Shown here one piece after another: positions 8,032 through 18,120 of a stretch of DNA of 64,000 nucleotides. Position 1 is the stretch's first letter; the number at the start of each line of letters is the position of its first letter. The notes under the pieces were generated by a model. The model was not told the DNA's origin. It did not search any database and worked only from the letters and a program-made list of their open reading frames with translations. Source of the stretch: Lachnospiraceae bacterium. GTDB taxonomy: Bacteria > Bacillota > Clostridia > Lachnospirales > Lachnospiraceae. The translations under genes were made by a program, and so were the position numbers. The stretch covers positions 58,797 through 122,796 of the forward strand of contig JAKSPO010000004.1 in the NCBI GenBank assembly GCA_024404675.1. Direction: 5' to 3'.

Positions 8032-9882
8032 TTAATTGAACAACTTCGTACGCTTCAGCTGGGTGATGAACTCGGCATTTGACCTGGTATGCGTGAACAT
8101 TCCGACGATCTGCTCGGTAGCCTCCTCCGCTCTCGCGCCACCGAAGGCACGTCGCATGATGAAGTTGGCTTCCTGCTCTACCGGTGACAAAAGCAGGTCA
8201 TCCCTTCTGGTGCTCGACTTCGTCAGATCGATTGCCGGGAACACTCTTCGCTCGGAAAGTGCCCGGTTCAGCGTAAGCTCCATATTACCGGTTCCCTTGA
8301 ATTCCTCAAATACGACGTCATCCATACGGCTTCCCGTATCTACAAGCGCAGTTGCAAGAATCGTGAGACTTCCGCCCTCCTTCATGCATCTTGCCGCACC
8401 GAAGAAGCGCTTCGGCATAAACAATGCTGCCGGATCAAGACCACCCGAAAGGGTACGCCCGCTCGACTGACATGTCAGGTTGTAGGCTCTTGCAAGTCTC
8501 GTGATACTGTCTAAAAGGATTACGACATCCTTACCGTACTCCACCAGGCGCTTCGCATGCTCGACAGTCATCTCGGAAACACGCTTGTGCTGCTCTGGTG
8601 ACTCGTCAAATGTGGAATAGATAATCTCAACATTGTCTCCCTTGATGCATTCCTTCATATCCGTAACCTCCTCAGGACGTTCGTCGATCAGAAGGATGAT
8701 CATATGAAGCTTCGGGTTGTTCTTTTGCATCGCATGCGCGATGTCCTTTAACAGTGTCGTTTTGCCGGCCTTCGGCGGCGAAACAATCATACCTCTTTGA
8801 CCTTTGCCGATTGGAGACAATAGGTCTACGATTCGTACCGATGTCGGTCCGCCTTCGGTCTCTAACCTAAGACGCTCGTGCGGGAAGATCGGTGTCAGCT
8901 TCTCGAAACGCTTTCTCTGCATCGAAAACTCCGGTCGCTCCCCGTTAATCTTCGTCACATAAAGCAGTGCCACGAATTTCTCCGCAGGGGATTTCACCTT
9001 CAAGTTACCGCAGATGATATCACCCGTCGTCAGATTGTATTTTTTAATAATGGCAGGCGATACATAGATATCGTCCGGGCTCGGCAGGTAATTCTCGTTT
9101 CGAATAAAGCCAAATGACTGCTCCGGTGCAATCTCCAGAATGCCCGATTTCGAAATGCCGCTGTCAAGCGAGTTGGCGTCCGGGCCGGTACTTCCCATAG
9201 ACCCGTACCTGGCGCCGCTTCGATCCTCTGCGGTATGTGCTCCCATATTGTCCCGGTAACTGTCACGCTGCTGCGTGTTATCGCGGCCATAGCCCTGCTG
9301 ATTATTGTTGTCACGACCGTAACTCTGTTGACTATTGTTGTCACGTCCGAAACTATTATCGCGGGTGTAGCTGTTGTCACGACTATAGCTCTGCTGATTA
9401 CCGTTATCGCGGGTGTAACTGTTGTCACGGTTATAACTATCTCTCTGTGCGCGCTCCTCGTTGTTCCGTCCCTGCTGGGCATATCCCGAGATTCGATTAT
9501 CACGATTGTTCTGCGCATCGTTTCCTCGACGGTTATCCTGCGTGGAGTATCTGGAAGGATTGCCTACCACACGGCGCACAATCGTCTGTCCCTGATTCGG
9601 ATAGCTTCCGCTCCGGTCGGTTCGCTCACTTACTCTCTCCGTGCGAGCTACATTGGTCTCTACACGGGGGGCAGTCTCAGAAGACTCCCGCTTCGTTTCA
9701 ACAGGCTTATTCGAAGACTGCTCCTGGGAAGCTGCTTCGGTCTTCGTCACTTCCTCTTTCGCGCTGTATTGTTCGAGAATCTCAATCAATTCTCCCTTTT
9801 TCTTGGTGCTGCAGCCGGAAATACCAAGGTCCTTTGCCATTTTCCTCAAATCGACAAGGGACATTGCATTCAAATCAGCCAT
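8032..9882 (-). CDS. rho: Transcription termination factor Rho with long disordered insert
   Basis: Rho is a hexameric RNA helicase that ends transcription at untranslated RNA. ATG at 9882 is chosen because AGGAGG lies 4 bases upstream; the open frame before it (to 10020) has no family similarity. Residues 1-42 are the Rho N-terminal SAP-like domain and about 246-330 the cold-shock RNA-binding domain. The Walker A motif PPKAGKTT is at 369-376 and Walker B lies near 395-402 (ILLIDERPEE). Between them, residues about 45-245 are low complexity; 150-212 consist of degenerate RDN-(S/N)(Y/Q) repeats rich in Asn, Gln, Tyr, Ser and Arg. Such prion-like inserts are known from some clostridial and Bacteroides Rho proteins. 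The full length of 616 residues compares with about 420 for E. coli Rho. Confidence 0.95.
   Translation of the reverse strand: MADLNAMSLVDLRKMAKDLGISGCSTKKKGELIEILEQYSAKEEVTKTEAASQEQSSNKPVETKRESSETAPRVETNVARTERVSERTDRSGSYPNQGQTIVRRVVGNPSRYSTQDNRRGNDAQNNRDNRISGYAQQGRNNEERAQRDSYNRDNSYTRDNGNQQSYSRDNSYTRDNSFGRDNNSQQSYGRDNNNQQGYGRDNTQQRDSYRDNMGAHTAEDRSGARYGSMGSTGPDANSLDSGISKSGILEIAPEQSFGFIRNENYLPSPDDIYVSPAIIKKYNLTTGDIICGNLKVKSPAEKFVALLYVTKINGERPEFSMQRKRFEKLTPIFPHERLRLETEGGPTSVRIVDLLSPIGKGQRGMIVSPPKAGKTTLLKDIAHAMQKNNPKLHMIILLIDERPEEVTDMKECIKGDNVEIIYSTFDESPEQHKRVSEMTVEHAKRLVEYGKDVVILLDSITRLARAYNLTCQSSGRTLSGGLDPAALFMPKRFFGAARCMKEGGSLTILATALVDTGSRMDDVVFEEFKGTGNMELTLNRALSERRVFPAIDLTKSSTRRDDLLLSPVEQEANFIMRRAFGGARAEEATEQIVGMFTHTRSNAEFITQLKRTKLFN
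9247..9435 (-). repeat. Degenerate coding repeat inside rho
   Basis: This stretch encodes Rho residues 150-212, built from units such as RDNSYT, RDNSFG, RDNNSQQSYG and RDNNNQQGYG. The DNA repeats are imperfect (GACAATAG and GACAACAG type cores), so slippage expansion followed by drift is likely. Confidence 0.8.
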
Positions 9883-10055
9883 ATAACCTCCTGTGTTCTC
9901 GGCTCGCTTATTCTTAACGCATAAAAATGCCACCAGGCACTCCTTCTGCATCGTCTCTATAAAATTGTACTCATTCGGATTGCAGGTAAAATGAATAGAA
10001 GGGCTAAATCCCTTGATCAATGAATTCTATAGATGCCGCGGATAAGCGGTCAAAA

Positions 10056-10096
10056 TGATAAAATAATACTGCGGGACAGGAGCCCCTGCCCCGCAG
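10056..10096 (-). terminator. rpoC terminator
   Basis: CTGCGGGACAG (10069-10079) pairs with CTGCCCCGCAG (10086-10096) and a T-rich tract follows on the minus strand. It lies between the end of rpoC and the rho leader. Confidence 0.8.
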
Positions 10097-10120
10097 CGTA
10101 TAAGCTTTTAAACGCGATGA

Positions 10121-13100
10121 TTATTCGTCCTCGCCGTCAGCAAAATCAAGTTCATCCTCGAAATCAGCATCCAGGAAGGAATCATCATCAAACTCCTCAG
10201 AATACTCTTCCTCGAAGGCTGCATCGTCGAATACATCCTCGGTATCCATCTTGATAAGATCATCCTCTGAATCCAGAGTAGGTCTGAACTCATCCTCGTA
10301 ACCTTCCTCGTTATCAAGAATCTCGTTGTCCGTATCAAGACGGATATTACGATACTTCTTCATACCGGTTCCGGCAGGGATCAGCTTACCAAGAATAACG
10401 TTCTCCTTGAGACCGATAAGAGGATCGATACGTCCCTTAATGGCAGCATCCGTAAGAACCTTGGTGGTCTCCTGGAAGGATGCAGCGGAAAGGAAGGAGT
10501 TGGTTGCAAGGGAAGCCTTGGTAATACCAAGCATTACCTGCGTTCCTACTGCAGGACGCTTTCCTTCTGCAACAAGCTGCTCATTTACCTCTTCGAAATC
10601 AAGTGTATCTACGCTGGTTCCCGGAAGGAATTCGGAATCACCCTTCTCCTCAACGCGAACCTTCTTCAGCATCTGACGAACGATAACTTCGATATGCTTA
10701 TCGTTAATTTCTACACCCTGCAGACGATATACTCTCTGAACTTCCTTGGTCATGTAATCCTGTACGTCACGTACGCCCTTGATCTTAAGGAGATCGTGAG
10801 GATTTACAGAACCTACGGTCAGGGAATCACCTGCTTCGAGCATCTGGCCATCATTGATCTTCAGAACGGAACCGTAAGGAATCAGATATGCTCTGCTCTC
10901 ACCGGTCTCGCTGTTGGTAACGATAACCTCTCTCTTCTTCTTCGTGTCACTTACAGTAGCACGTCCGGCAAATTCGGAGATGATTGCAAGACCCTTCGGC
11001 TTTCTTGCCTCGAAAAGCTCTTCAACTCGAGGAAGACCCTGCGTAATATCATCACCTGCCACACCACCGGTATGGAAGGTTCTCATCGTAAGCTGTGTAC
11101 CGGGCTCACCGATAGACTGTGCTGCAATAATACCGATTGCTTCACCGACCTGAACTGCCTCACCGGTTGCCATGTTTGCGCCATAGCACTTGGAACATAC
11201 ACCAAAGTGGGACTTACAGGTAAGGACAGTACGAATCTTAACCTCTGCCTCAGGATTAGGCTTGTATGCACCCTTCTCCTCATCGTAGTAGGTGTAACCC
11301 TTAATGCCCATAATACGTGCGGCACGCTTAGGAGTGATCATATGGTTCTTACGAACGATCAGATCGCCGTTGTCATCATAGTAATCCTCAGCAGCGGTTC
11401 TGCCGGTAATTCTATCCTTAAGGCTTTCGATTTCTTCCTTGCCATCCATAAAGGCTCTGATAACCATTCCGGGAATCTCGGCTCTGCCCTCGGCACAGTC
11501 AATCTCACGAATGATCAGATCCTGCGATACGTCTACAAGACGACGGGTAAGGTAACCGGAGTCTGCGGTACGAAGTGCGGTATCGGAAAGACCCTTACGA
11601 GCACCGTGTGCGGAGATGAAGTACTCGAGTACGTCAAGACCCTCACGGAAGTTAGCCTTAATCGGCAACTCAATTGTCTTACCGGATGTATCAGCCATCA
11701 AACCACGCATACCTGCGAGCTGCTTGATCTGCTTATCGGAACCTCGTGCACCGGAGTCCGCCATCATCTTAATGTTGTTATATCTGTCAAGACCGCCAAG
11801 AAGCTTCTTAGTAAGCTCATTATCGGCTGCCTTCCAGGTATCGATAACCGCACGATAACGCTCGTTGTCGGTCATCAAACCTGCGCGGTATGCTTCTGCA
11901 ATCTCTTCGATGTATGCTTCTGCACCTGCGATGATTTCCTTCTTCTCAGCCGGAACGGTCATGTCCGCAATGGATACGGTCATGGCAGCTCTGGTGGAAT
12001 ACTTATAACCGAGAGCCTTGATATTATCGAGGGTCTCTGCGGTCTTGGTAGCGCCGTGAGTATTGATACAACGCTCCAGAATTCCCTTCAGCTCCTTCTT
12101 CTTAACGAGGAAGTCAACCTCCAGCTTGTATTTGTTCTCCTCAACGGTACGGTCAACATAACCGAGATCCTGAGGAATAATCTCATTGAAAATGAAACGG
12201 CCGAGTGTAGACTCGATGGTATGATTAACAATTCTTCCGTCCGGATCAACAGAAGGACGACGAACCTTAATCTTAGCCTGCAGAGTGATATAACCGTTCT
12301 CGTAAGCAAGAATTGCTTCGTTCTCGCTCTTGAAGAACATACCCTCGCCCTTGTCACCGGGCTTCTCCATCGTCAAATAGTAGATACCTAGTACCATATC
12401 CTGAGAAGGAACGGCAACTGGGCCACCATCGGACGGCTTCAGAAGGTTGTTCGGGGACAGAAGGAGGAAACGGCACTCTGCCTGTGCCTCTACGGACAGC
12501 GGCAAATGTACTGCCATCTGGTCTCCGTCGAAGTCTGCGTTGAACGCGGTACATACGAGCGGATGAAGCTTAATAGCCTTACCTTCAACCAGGATCGGCT
12601 CGAAAGCCTGAATACCAAGACGGTGCAGTGTAGGTGCACGGTTCAGCATTACCGGATGCTCACGAATAACATCCTCAAGAACATCCCATACACAATCCTG
12701 AAGACGCTCAACCATCTTCTTAGCGGACTTAATATTCTGTGCGATGCCTCTTGCAGCAAGCTCTCTCATAACGAAAGGCTTAAAGAGCTCGATAGCCATC
12801 TCCTTCGGGAGACCGCACTGATAAATCTTCAATTCAGGACCAACGACGATAACGGAACGACCGGAATAGTCAACTCGCTTACCAAGAAGGTTCTGACGGA
12901 AACGACCCTGCTTACCCTTAAGCATATCGGAGAGGGACTTCAGTGCACGGTTGCCGGGGCCGGTAACCGGTCTGCCGCGACGACCGTTATCATTCAGAGC
13001 ATCAACTGCTTCCTGAAGCATACGCTTCTCGTTACGAACGATGATATCGGCAGCGCCGAGCTCAAGGAGTCTCTTCAGACGGTTGTTACGGTTGATAATT

Positions 13101-13936
13101 CTACGATACAGATCGTTCATATCGGAGGTAGCGAAACGACCACCATCGAGCTGAACCATCGGACGAAGATCCGGAGGAATAACCGGAATACAGGTGAGAA
13201 TCATCCACTCCGGACGGTTGCCGGACTCACGGAATGCTTCTACAACCTCCAGACGCTTAACGATACGTGCACGCTTCTGTCCATTGCTCTCAAGAAGCTC
13301 TGCCTTCAGCTCCTGGGACTCCTTCTCAAGGTCGATTGCCTTAAGAAGCTCCATAATAGCCTCAGCACCCATACCTACACGGAAGGAATCCTCGCCCCAT
13401 TCCTCTACCGCATTGCGGTATTCCTGGTCGCTCAGAATATCCTTAACGTTCAGGGAAGTCGTACCTGCATCCAGAACGATATAGCTTGCGAAATACAATA
13501 CCTTCTCGAGTACTCTCGGGGAAAGGTCAAGGAGAAGTCCCATACGGCTCGGGATTCCCTTAAAATACCAGATATGGGAAACAGGTGCTGCAAGCTCAAT
13601 GTAACCCATACGCTCACGACGAACGCTTGCCTTGGTTACCTCAACACCACAACGGTCACAGACAAATCCCTTGTAACGGATCTTCTTGTACTTACCGCAA
13701 TGACACTCCCAGTCCTTGGTAGGTCCGAAAATCTTCTCACAGAACAGACCGTCGCGCTCTGGCTTCAGCGTTCTGTAGTTGATGGTTTCGGGCTTCTTAA
13801 CTTCATAATCGGTAACATCGCCCTTACGACCGGCGCGTGCCCACTCCTTAATCTTCTCAGGAGACGCAAGACCAATCTTAATGGCGTCGTATGTAATTTC
13901 TTTTACTTCCTCATTATCGAAATCATTTGGCATCAT
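10121..13936 (-). CDS. rpoC: RNA polymerase subunit beta'
   Basis: The 1271-residue beta' subunit carries half of the RNA polymerase active site. The catalytic NADFDGDQ motif, which holds the Mg ion, is at about residues 464-471. The N-terminal zinc site CHCG...CDRCG is near 73-91 and the second zinc site ([11 protein letters not shown]) near 903-913. An AAGGAG site lies 11 bases before tandem ATG codons at 13936. The last 60 residues are a strongly acidic tail (Asp/Glu in more than half of positions) that goes beyond the conserved core. rpoB is 53 bases upstream. Confidence 0.98.
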   Translation of the reverse strand: MMPNDFDNEEVKEITYDAIKIGLASPEKIKEWARAGRKGDVTDYEVKKPETINYRTLKPERDGLFCEKIFGPTKDWECHCGKYKKIRYKGFVCDRCGVEVTKASVRRERMGYIELAAPVSHIWYFKGIPSRMGLLLDLSPRVLEKVLYFASYIVLDAGTTSLNVKDILSDQEYRNAVEEWGEDSFRVGMGAEAIMELLKAIDLEKESQELKAELLESNGQKRARIVKRLEVVEAFRESGNRPEWMILTCIPVIPPDLRPMVQLDGGRFATSDMNDLYRRIINRNNRLKRLLELGAADIIVRNEKRMLQEAVDALNDNGRRGRPVTGPGNRALKSLSDMLKGKQGRFRQNLLGKRVDYSGRSVIVVGPELKIYQCGLPKEMAIELFKPFVMRELAARGIAQNIKSAKKMVERLQDCVWDVLEDVIREHPVMLNRAPTLHRLGIQAFEPILVEGKAIKLHPLVCTAFNADFDGDQMAVHLPLSVEAQAECRFLLLSPNNLLKPSDGGPVAVPSQDMVLGIYYLTMEKPGDKGEGMFFKSENEAILAYENGYITLQAKIKVRRPSVDPDGRIVNHTIESTLGRFIFNEIIPQDLGYVDRTVEENKYKLEVDFLVKKKELKGILERCINTHGATKTAETLDNIKALGYKYSTRAAMTVSIADMTVPAEKKEIIAGAEAYIEEIAEAYRAGLMTDNERYRAVIDTWKAADNELTKKLLGGLDRYNNIKMMADSGARGSDKQIKQLAGMRGLMADTSGKTIELPIKANFREGLDVLEYFISAHGARKGLSDTALRTADSGYLTRRLVDVSQDLIIREIDCAEGRAEIPGMVIRAFMDGKEEIESLKDRITGRTAAEDYYDDNGDLIVRKNHMITPKRAARIMGIKGYTYYDEEKGAYKPNPEAEVKIRTVLTCKSHFGVCSKCYGANMATGEAVQVGEAIGIIAAQSIGEPGTQLTMRTFHTGGVAGDDITQGLPRVEELFEARKPKGLAIISEFAGRATVSDTKKKREVIVTNSETGESRAYLIPYGSVLKINDGQMLEAGDSLTVGSVNPHDLLKIKGVRDVQDYMTKEVQRVYRLQGVEINDKHIEVIVRQMLKKVRVEEKGDSEFLPGTSVDTLDFEEVNEQLVAEGKRPAVGTQVMLGITKASLATNSFLSAASFQETTKVLTDAAIKGRIDPLIGLKENVILGKLIPAGTGMKKYRNIRLDTDNEILDNEEGYEDEFRPTLDSEDDLIKMDTEDVFDDAAFEEEYSEEFDDDSFLDADFEDELDFADGEDE

Positions 13937-13989
13937 ACTGTTGATTGCTCCTTCCTAATATTCGTTCACAGATGAACTGACTTTGCAGC

Positions 13990-16900
13990 TTAGAAATCCT
14001 CGCTGTCGGACAAATCGTCTCCGCTGCCGTAGCTGAAGCTTCCGGTAGCATCGTCGGGAGTCATCTCCAAATATCCGTCCCCAAAATCATCTGTGTTTCG
14101 AGGAACATTATCGCCTTCGATAAGGCTCTTGAGGCTGTGATCTGCGGTATCGATCTCCTCCGTCATAACAACCTCGTTACCATCCTCATCAAGTACGGTA
14201 ACATCAAGTGCAAGAGACTGCAATTCCTTAAGCAATACCTTGAAGGACTCAGGGATACCGCACTCGGAAATGTTCTCGCCCTTAATAATTGCTTCGTAGG
14301 TCTTAACACGACCGGTAACATCATCGGACTTAACGGTAAGAATCTCCTGAAGGATATGAGATGCGCCGTATGCCTCGAGTGCCCAAACCTCCATCTCACC
14401 GAAACGCTGACCACCAAACTGTGCTTTACCACCGAGAGGCTGCTGCGTTACCAGGGAGTAAGGACCGGTAGAACGTGCATGGATCTTATCATCAACAAGG
14501 TGATGCAGCTTCAGATAATGCATGAAGCCGACCGTAACCTGACCGTCGAAAGCCTCACCGGTACGACCGTCACGGAGCTGAACCTTGCCGTCGGGCTTAA
14601 TCGGAACACCCTTCCAATCCTCACGGTTCTCCTGATGGGTAAGAAGGTATTCCATAACCTCGGGACGAAGAATATCATTGTACTTCTTCTTGAAGTCCTC
14701 AAGGTCGGTATTTACATAGTCATTAGCAAGCTCAAGAGTCTGCATAATGTCAATCTCGTTCGCACCGTCAAATACAGGCGTGGAAACCTTGAAGCCAAGC
14801 ACTGCAGCAGCAAGGCTCAAGTGAATCTCAAGCACCTGTCCGATATTCATTCGGGAAGGTACGCCGAGCGGGTTAAGAACGATATCAAGCGGACGACCGT
14901 TAGGAAGGAACGGCATATCCTCTTCCGGCAATACACGGGAAACGACACCCTTGTTACCGTGACGACCAGCCATCTTATCGCCGACCTGAATCTTTCTCTT
15001 CTGTGCAATATAAACGCGAACGCTCTCATTTACTCCCGGAGGAAGCTCATCGCCGTTCTCACGGGTAAATACCTTAGCGTCTACGATGATACCGAACTCA
15101 CCGTGCGGTACACGGAGGGAAGTATCACGAACCTCTCTTGCCTTCTCACCGAAGATTGCATGGAGCAGACGCTCCTCTGCGGTAAGCTCGGTCTCTCCCT
15201 TAGGAGTTACCTTACCGGCAAGAATATCTCCGGCACGAACCTCTGCACCGATACGAATGATACCTCTCTCATCGAGATCCTTCAACGCATCATCGCCGAC
15301 ACCGGGAACATCACGGGTGATCTCCTCCGGTCCAAGCTTGGTGTCACGAGCTTCTGCCTCGTACTCTTCAATATGGATAGATGTATAAACATCCTCACGA
15401 ACAAGTCTTTCACTAAGAAGAACCGCATCCTCGTAGTTGTAGCCTTCCCAGGTCATAAAACCGATCAACGGGTTCTTACCAAGGGCAAGCTCACCACCGG
15501 AGGTGGAAGGACCGTCTGCGATAACCTGACCTGCCTTAACCGTATCGCCCTTCTTAACGATAGGTCTCTGGTTAATGCTGGTACCCTGGTTACTACGTGC
15601 AAACTTCTGAACCTTATACTCTTCTCTGATACCGTCAGCGGTACGAATTACAATGCGATTAGCCTCGGAACGCTCAACAACACCGTCGCTCTTTGCAAGT
15701 ACACATACACCGGAGTCAACCGCAACCTTCTGCTCCATACCGGTACCAACAACCGGGGAGTCGGTGAAAAGAAGCGGAACTGCCTGACGCTGCATGTTAG
15801 AACCCATGAGTGCACGGTTTGCGTCGTCGTTCTGCAGGAACGGAATCATCGCGGTAGCTACGGAGAATACCATCTTAGGAGATACGTCCATCAGATCAAT
15901 GGTGCGCTTCTCGAACAAAGAGGTCTCGGTACGATAACGACCGGATACATTGTTGTTCACAAAATGTCCGTCCTGATCTACCGGCTCATTCGCCTGTGCT
16001 ACTACGAAACGATCCTCCTCGTCAGCGGTGAGGTATACCACCTCATCGGTAACAACCGGATTCTCCGGATCGCTGTGGTCAACCTTACGGTAAGGTGCCT
16101 CAACGAAACCATATTCATTAATTCTTGCATAGGATGCAAGAGAGTTAATCAAACCGATGTTCGGACCTTCTGGCGTCTCAATCGGGCACATACGACCGTA
16201 GTGCGTATAGTGTACGTCTCGAACTTCGAAGCCTGCACGGTCTCTGGAAAGACCACCGGGACCAAGTGCGGAAAGACGTCTCTTATGAGTCAGCTCACCG
16301 AGCGGGTTGTGCTGATCCATAAACTGAGACAGCTGGGAGCTTCCGAAGAACTCCTTAACCGCTGCGGTTACGGGCTTAATGTTGATCAAGGACTGCGGTG
16401 TGATGCTGTCCGGATCCTGCGTGGTCATACGCTCACGAACAACACGCTCCATTCTGGACATACCGATACGGTACTGGTTCTGCAGGAGCTCACCGACTGC
16501 ACGAATACGACGGTTGCCGAGATGGTCGATATCATCATTGGTACCAACGCCATACTCAAGGTGCATATTGTAGTTGATTGATGCGAAGATATCCTCTTTC
16601 GTGATATGCTTCGGAATCAGATCAAGAATATTCTTACGAACCTCTTCGATGATTGCATCGGTATCGGTGTTCTCATCGAGGATCTTCTTGAGGACAGGAT
16701 AATAAACAAGCTCGGTGATATCAAGCTTCTCCTTAACCTCGGGTGCATAGAAGCCAAGGTCTACCATCATGTTGGAAAGAACCTTAACGTTATGCTCTTC
16801 ACCCTGCATCCATACAAAAGGAACTGCAAGGTTCTGAATCTGCTCGGCAAGTGCCTCGGTAGCAACGGTTCCGGCCTCAGCAATAACCTCACCGGTCGTA

Positions 16901-17802
16901 GTGTCGATTACATCCTCGGCAAATCTGTGACCTGCGATACGGTTCTTAAGCATCAGCTTCTTGTTGAACTTGTAACGTCCTACACGTGCAAGATCATATC
17001 TTCTCGGATCGAAGAACATACCGTTAATCAGACTCTCTGCATTCTCGAGTGACGGGGGTTCACCCGGACGCAGCTTCTTGTAAAGCTCAAGAAGACCGGT
17101 CTTATAATCCTCGGTAGTATCCTTCTGGAAGCTTGCCTCCAGCTTCTTCTCATCACCGAAAAGCTCACGAATCTCCTCGTTCGAGCCAATACCAAGCGCA
17201 CGAACAAGAACGGAAATCGGAACCTTACGGTTTCTATCTACACGGACATAGAAAACATCGTTGGAATCGGTTTCATACTCCAGCCATGCACCACGGTTCG
17301 GAATAACTGTACAGGAATACAGCTTCTTACCGAGCTTATCTCTGGTAATATCATAGTAGATACCCGGAGAACGAACAAGCTGGCTTACGATAACTCGCTC
17401 CGCACCGTTGATAACGAAAGTACCGGTCTCGGTCATGAGCGGGAAATCACCCATGAAAATCGTATGCTCGTTAATTTCATCTGTCTCGGTGTTATGAAGA
17501 CGTACCTTTACCTTCATCGGTGCAGCGTAAGTTGCATCTCTCTCCTTACACTCATCAATCGTATACTTTACTTCGTCTTCACACAGCTGGTAATCCACGA
17601 ACTCCAAGCTAAGATGGCCGCTATAGTCCTCGATCGGAGAAATATCCTCAAAAACCTCATGAAGACCCTTCTTAAGGAACCAGTTGTAGGAATCCTTCTG
17701 GACCTCGATCAGGTTGGGCATTTCGAGAATTTCTTTCTGTCTCGCATAGCTCATTCGCACGCCTTTGCCAACTTTTACAGGACAAATTCTGTTTTTATCC
17801 AT
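13990..17802 (-). CDS. rpoB: RNA polymerase subunit beta
   Basis: The beta subunit of RNA polymerase, 1270 residues from ATG at 17802. A GTG at 17814 is also in frame, but it lies within the AAGGGGTGA ribosome site, so the ATG is preferred. The rifampicin-pocket region ([20 protein letters not shown]) and the C-terminal clamp region ([18 protein letters not shown]) are intact. As in beta', the C-terminus ends in a roughly 40-residue Asp/Ser/Gly-rich acidic tail. The gene has its own promoter and a roughly 175-base leader, and is not adjacent to rplJL. Confidence 0.98.
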   Translation of the reverse strand: MDKNRICPVKVGKGVRMSYARQKEILEMPNLIEVQKDSYNWFLKKGLHEVFEDISPIEDYSGHLSLEFVDYQLCEDEVKYTIDECKERDATYAAPMKVKVRLHNTETDEINEHTIFMGDFPLMTETGTFVINGAERVIVSQLVRSPGIYYDITRDKLGKKLYSCTVIPNRGAWLEYETDSNDVFYVRVDRNRKVPISVLVRALGIGSNEEIRELFGDEKKLEASFQKDTTEDYKTGLLELYKKLRPGEPPSLENAESLINGMFFDPRRYDLARVGRYKFNKKLMLKNRIAGHRFAEDVIDTTTGEVIAEAGTVATEALAEQIQNLAVPFVWMQGEEHNVKVLSNMMVDLGFYAPEVKEKLDITELVYYPVLKKILDENTDTDAIIEEVRKNILDLIPKHITKEDIFASINYNMHLEYGVGTNDDIDHLGNRRIRAVGELLQNQYRIGMSRMERVVRERMTTQDPDSITPQSLINIKPVTAAVKEFFGSSQLSQFMDQHNPLGELTHKRRLSALGPGGLSRDRAGFEVRDVHYTHYGRMCPIETPEGPNIGLINSLASYARINEYGFVEAPYRKVDHSDPENPVVTDEVVYLTADEEDRFVVAQANEPVDQDGHFVNNNVSGRYRTETSLFEKRTIDLMDVSPKMVFSVATAMIPFLQNDDANRALMGSNMQRQAVPLLFTDSPVVGTGMEQKVAVDSGVCVLAKSDGVVERSEANRIVIRTADGIREEYKVQKFARSNQGTSINQRPIVKKGDTVKAGQVIADGPSTSGGELALGKNPLIGFMTWEGYNYEDAVLLSERLVREDVYTSIHIEEYEAEARDTKLGPEEITRDVPGVGDDALKDLDERGIIRIGAEVRAGDILAGKVTPKGETELTAEERLLHAIFGEKAREVRDTSLRVPHGEFGIIVDAKVFTRENGDELPPGVNESVRVYIAQKRKIQVGDKMAGRHGNKGVVSRVLPEEDMPFLPNGRPLDIVLNPLGVPSRMNIGQVLEIHLSLAAAVLGFKVSTPVFDGANEIDIMQTLELANDYVNTDLEDFKKKYNDILRPEVMEYLLTHQENREDWKGVPIKPDGKVQLRDGRTGEAFDGQVTVGFMHYLKLHHLVDDKIHARSTGPYSLVTQQPLGGKAQFGGQRFGEMEVWALEAYGASHILQEILTVKSDDVTGRVKTYEAIIKGENISECGIPESFKVLLKELQSLALDVTVLDEDGNEVVMTEEIDTADHSLKSLIEGDNVPRNTDDFGDGYLEMTPDDATGSFSYGSGDDLSDSEDF

Positions 17803-17888
17803 TGACGTTTTCACCCCTTGAATCTTATTTCACATCGTACTGTATATGTATATATCAAATAAATCCACCACATTCTGTGCCTGACCGA

Positions 17889-17926
17889 CGGAAAAGCACA
17901 AGGTATCGAAAAAGGTTGCTTTTCCG
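17889..17926 (-). promoter_or_regulatory. Hairpin in the rpoB leader
   Basis: CGGAAAAGCA (17889-17898) is perfectly complementary to TGCTTTTCCG (17917-17926), giving a 10-bp stem in the untranslated leader. There is no following T run, so it is not a simple terminator. It may take part in control of rpoBC expression; function unknown. Confidence 0.5.
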
Positions 17927-17985
17927 AATATCCTATGATATAATTTACTTGTTAAGGCATATCACACCACAATAGTGCACTCTAT

Positions 17986-18014
17986 ATAATATCACAAGTC
18001 TTGTGCTTTGTCAA
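17986..18014 (-). promoter_or_regulatory. rpoBC promoter
   Basis: TTGACA (18009-18014) and TATTAT (17986-17991) are separated by exactly 17 bases on the minus strand. The implied start near 17979 gives a leader of about 175 bases. Confidence 0.85.
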
Positions 18015-18071
18015 TCTTTGATTTTTAACAAATGAGGTGCAATTTTGTGCATTCATTTTCAGAATACAATC

Positions 18072-18101
18072 AAAAACCCGCTGCATCGGCAGCGGGTTTT
18101 T
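18072..18101 (-). terminator. Terminator after the zinc-ribbon gene
   Basis: AAAACCCGCTGC (18073-18084) pairs perfectly with GCAGCGGGTTTT (18089-18100). It ends the minus-strand zinc-ribbon transcript 20 bases after its stop and insulates the rpoB promoter from read-through. Confidence 0.9.
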
Positions 18102-18120
18102 AGTTTCTGTTCATTCAACT

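Noticed and set aside
9247..9435. Repeat array considered as a CRISPR
   Set aside because: The units are short, degenerate, in frame and without unique spacers; they encode the Rho insert.
9235..9924. Val/Ile/Thr-rich plus-strand frames opposite the rho insert
   Set aside because: They are the complement of the RDN repeats of Rho and have no start signal.
10694..13975. Two long plus-strand frames antisense to rpoC
   Set aside because: They are shadows of rpoC; the compositions (Leu/Thr/Cys-rich) match no protein family.
14137..16581. Long plus-strand open frame of 814 codons antisense to rpoB
   Set aside because: It mirrors the codon bias of rpoB, has no ribosome site or recognisable domains, and rpoB is certain.
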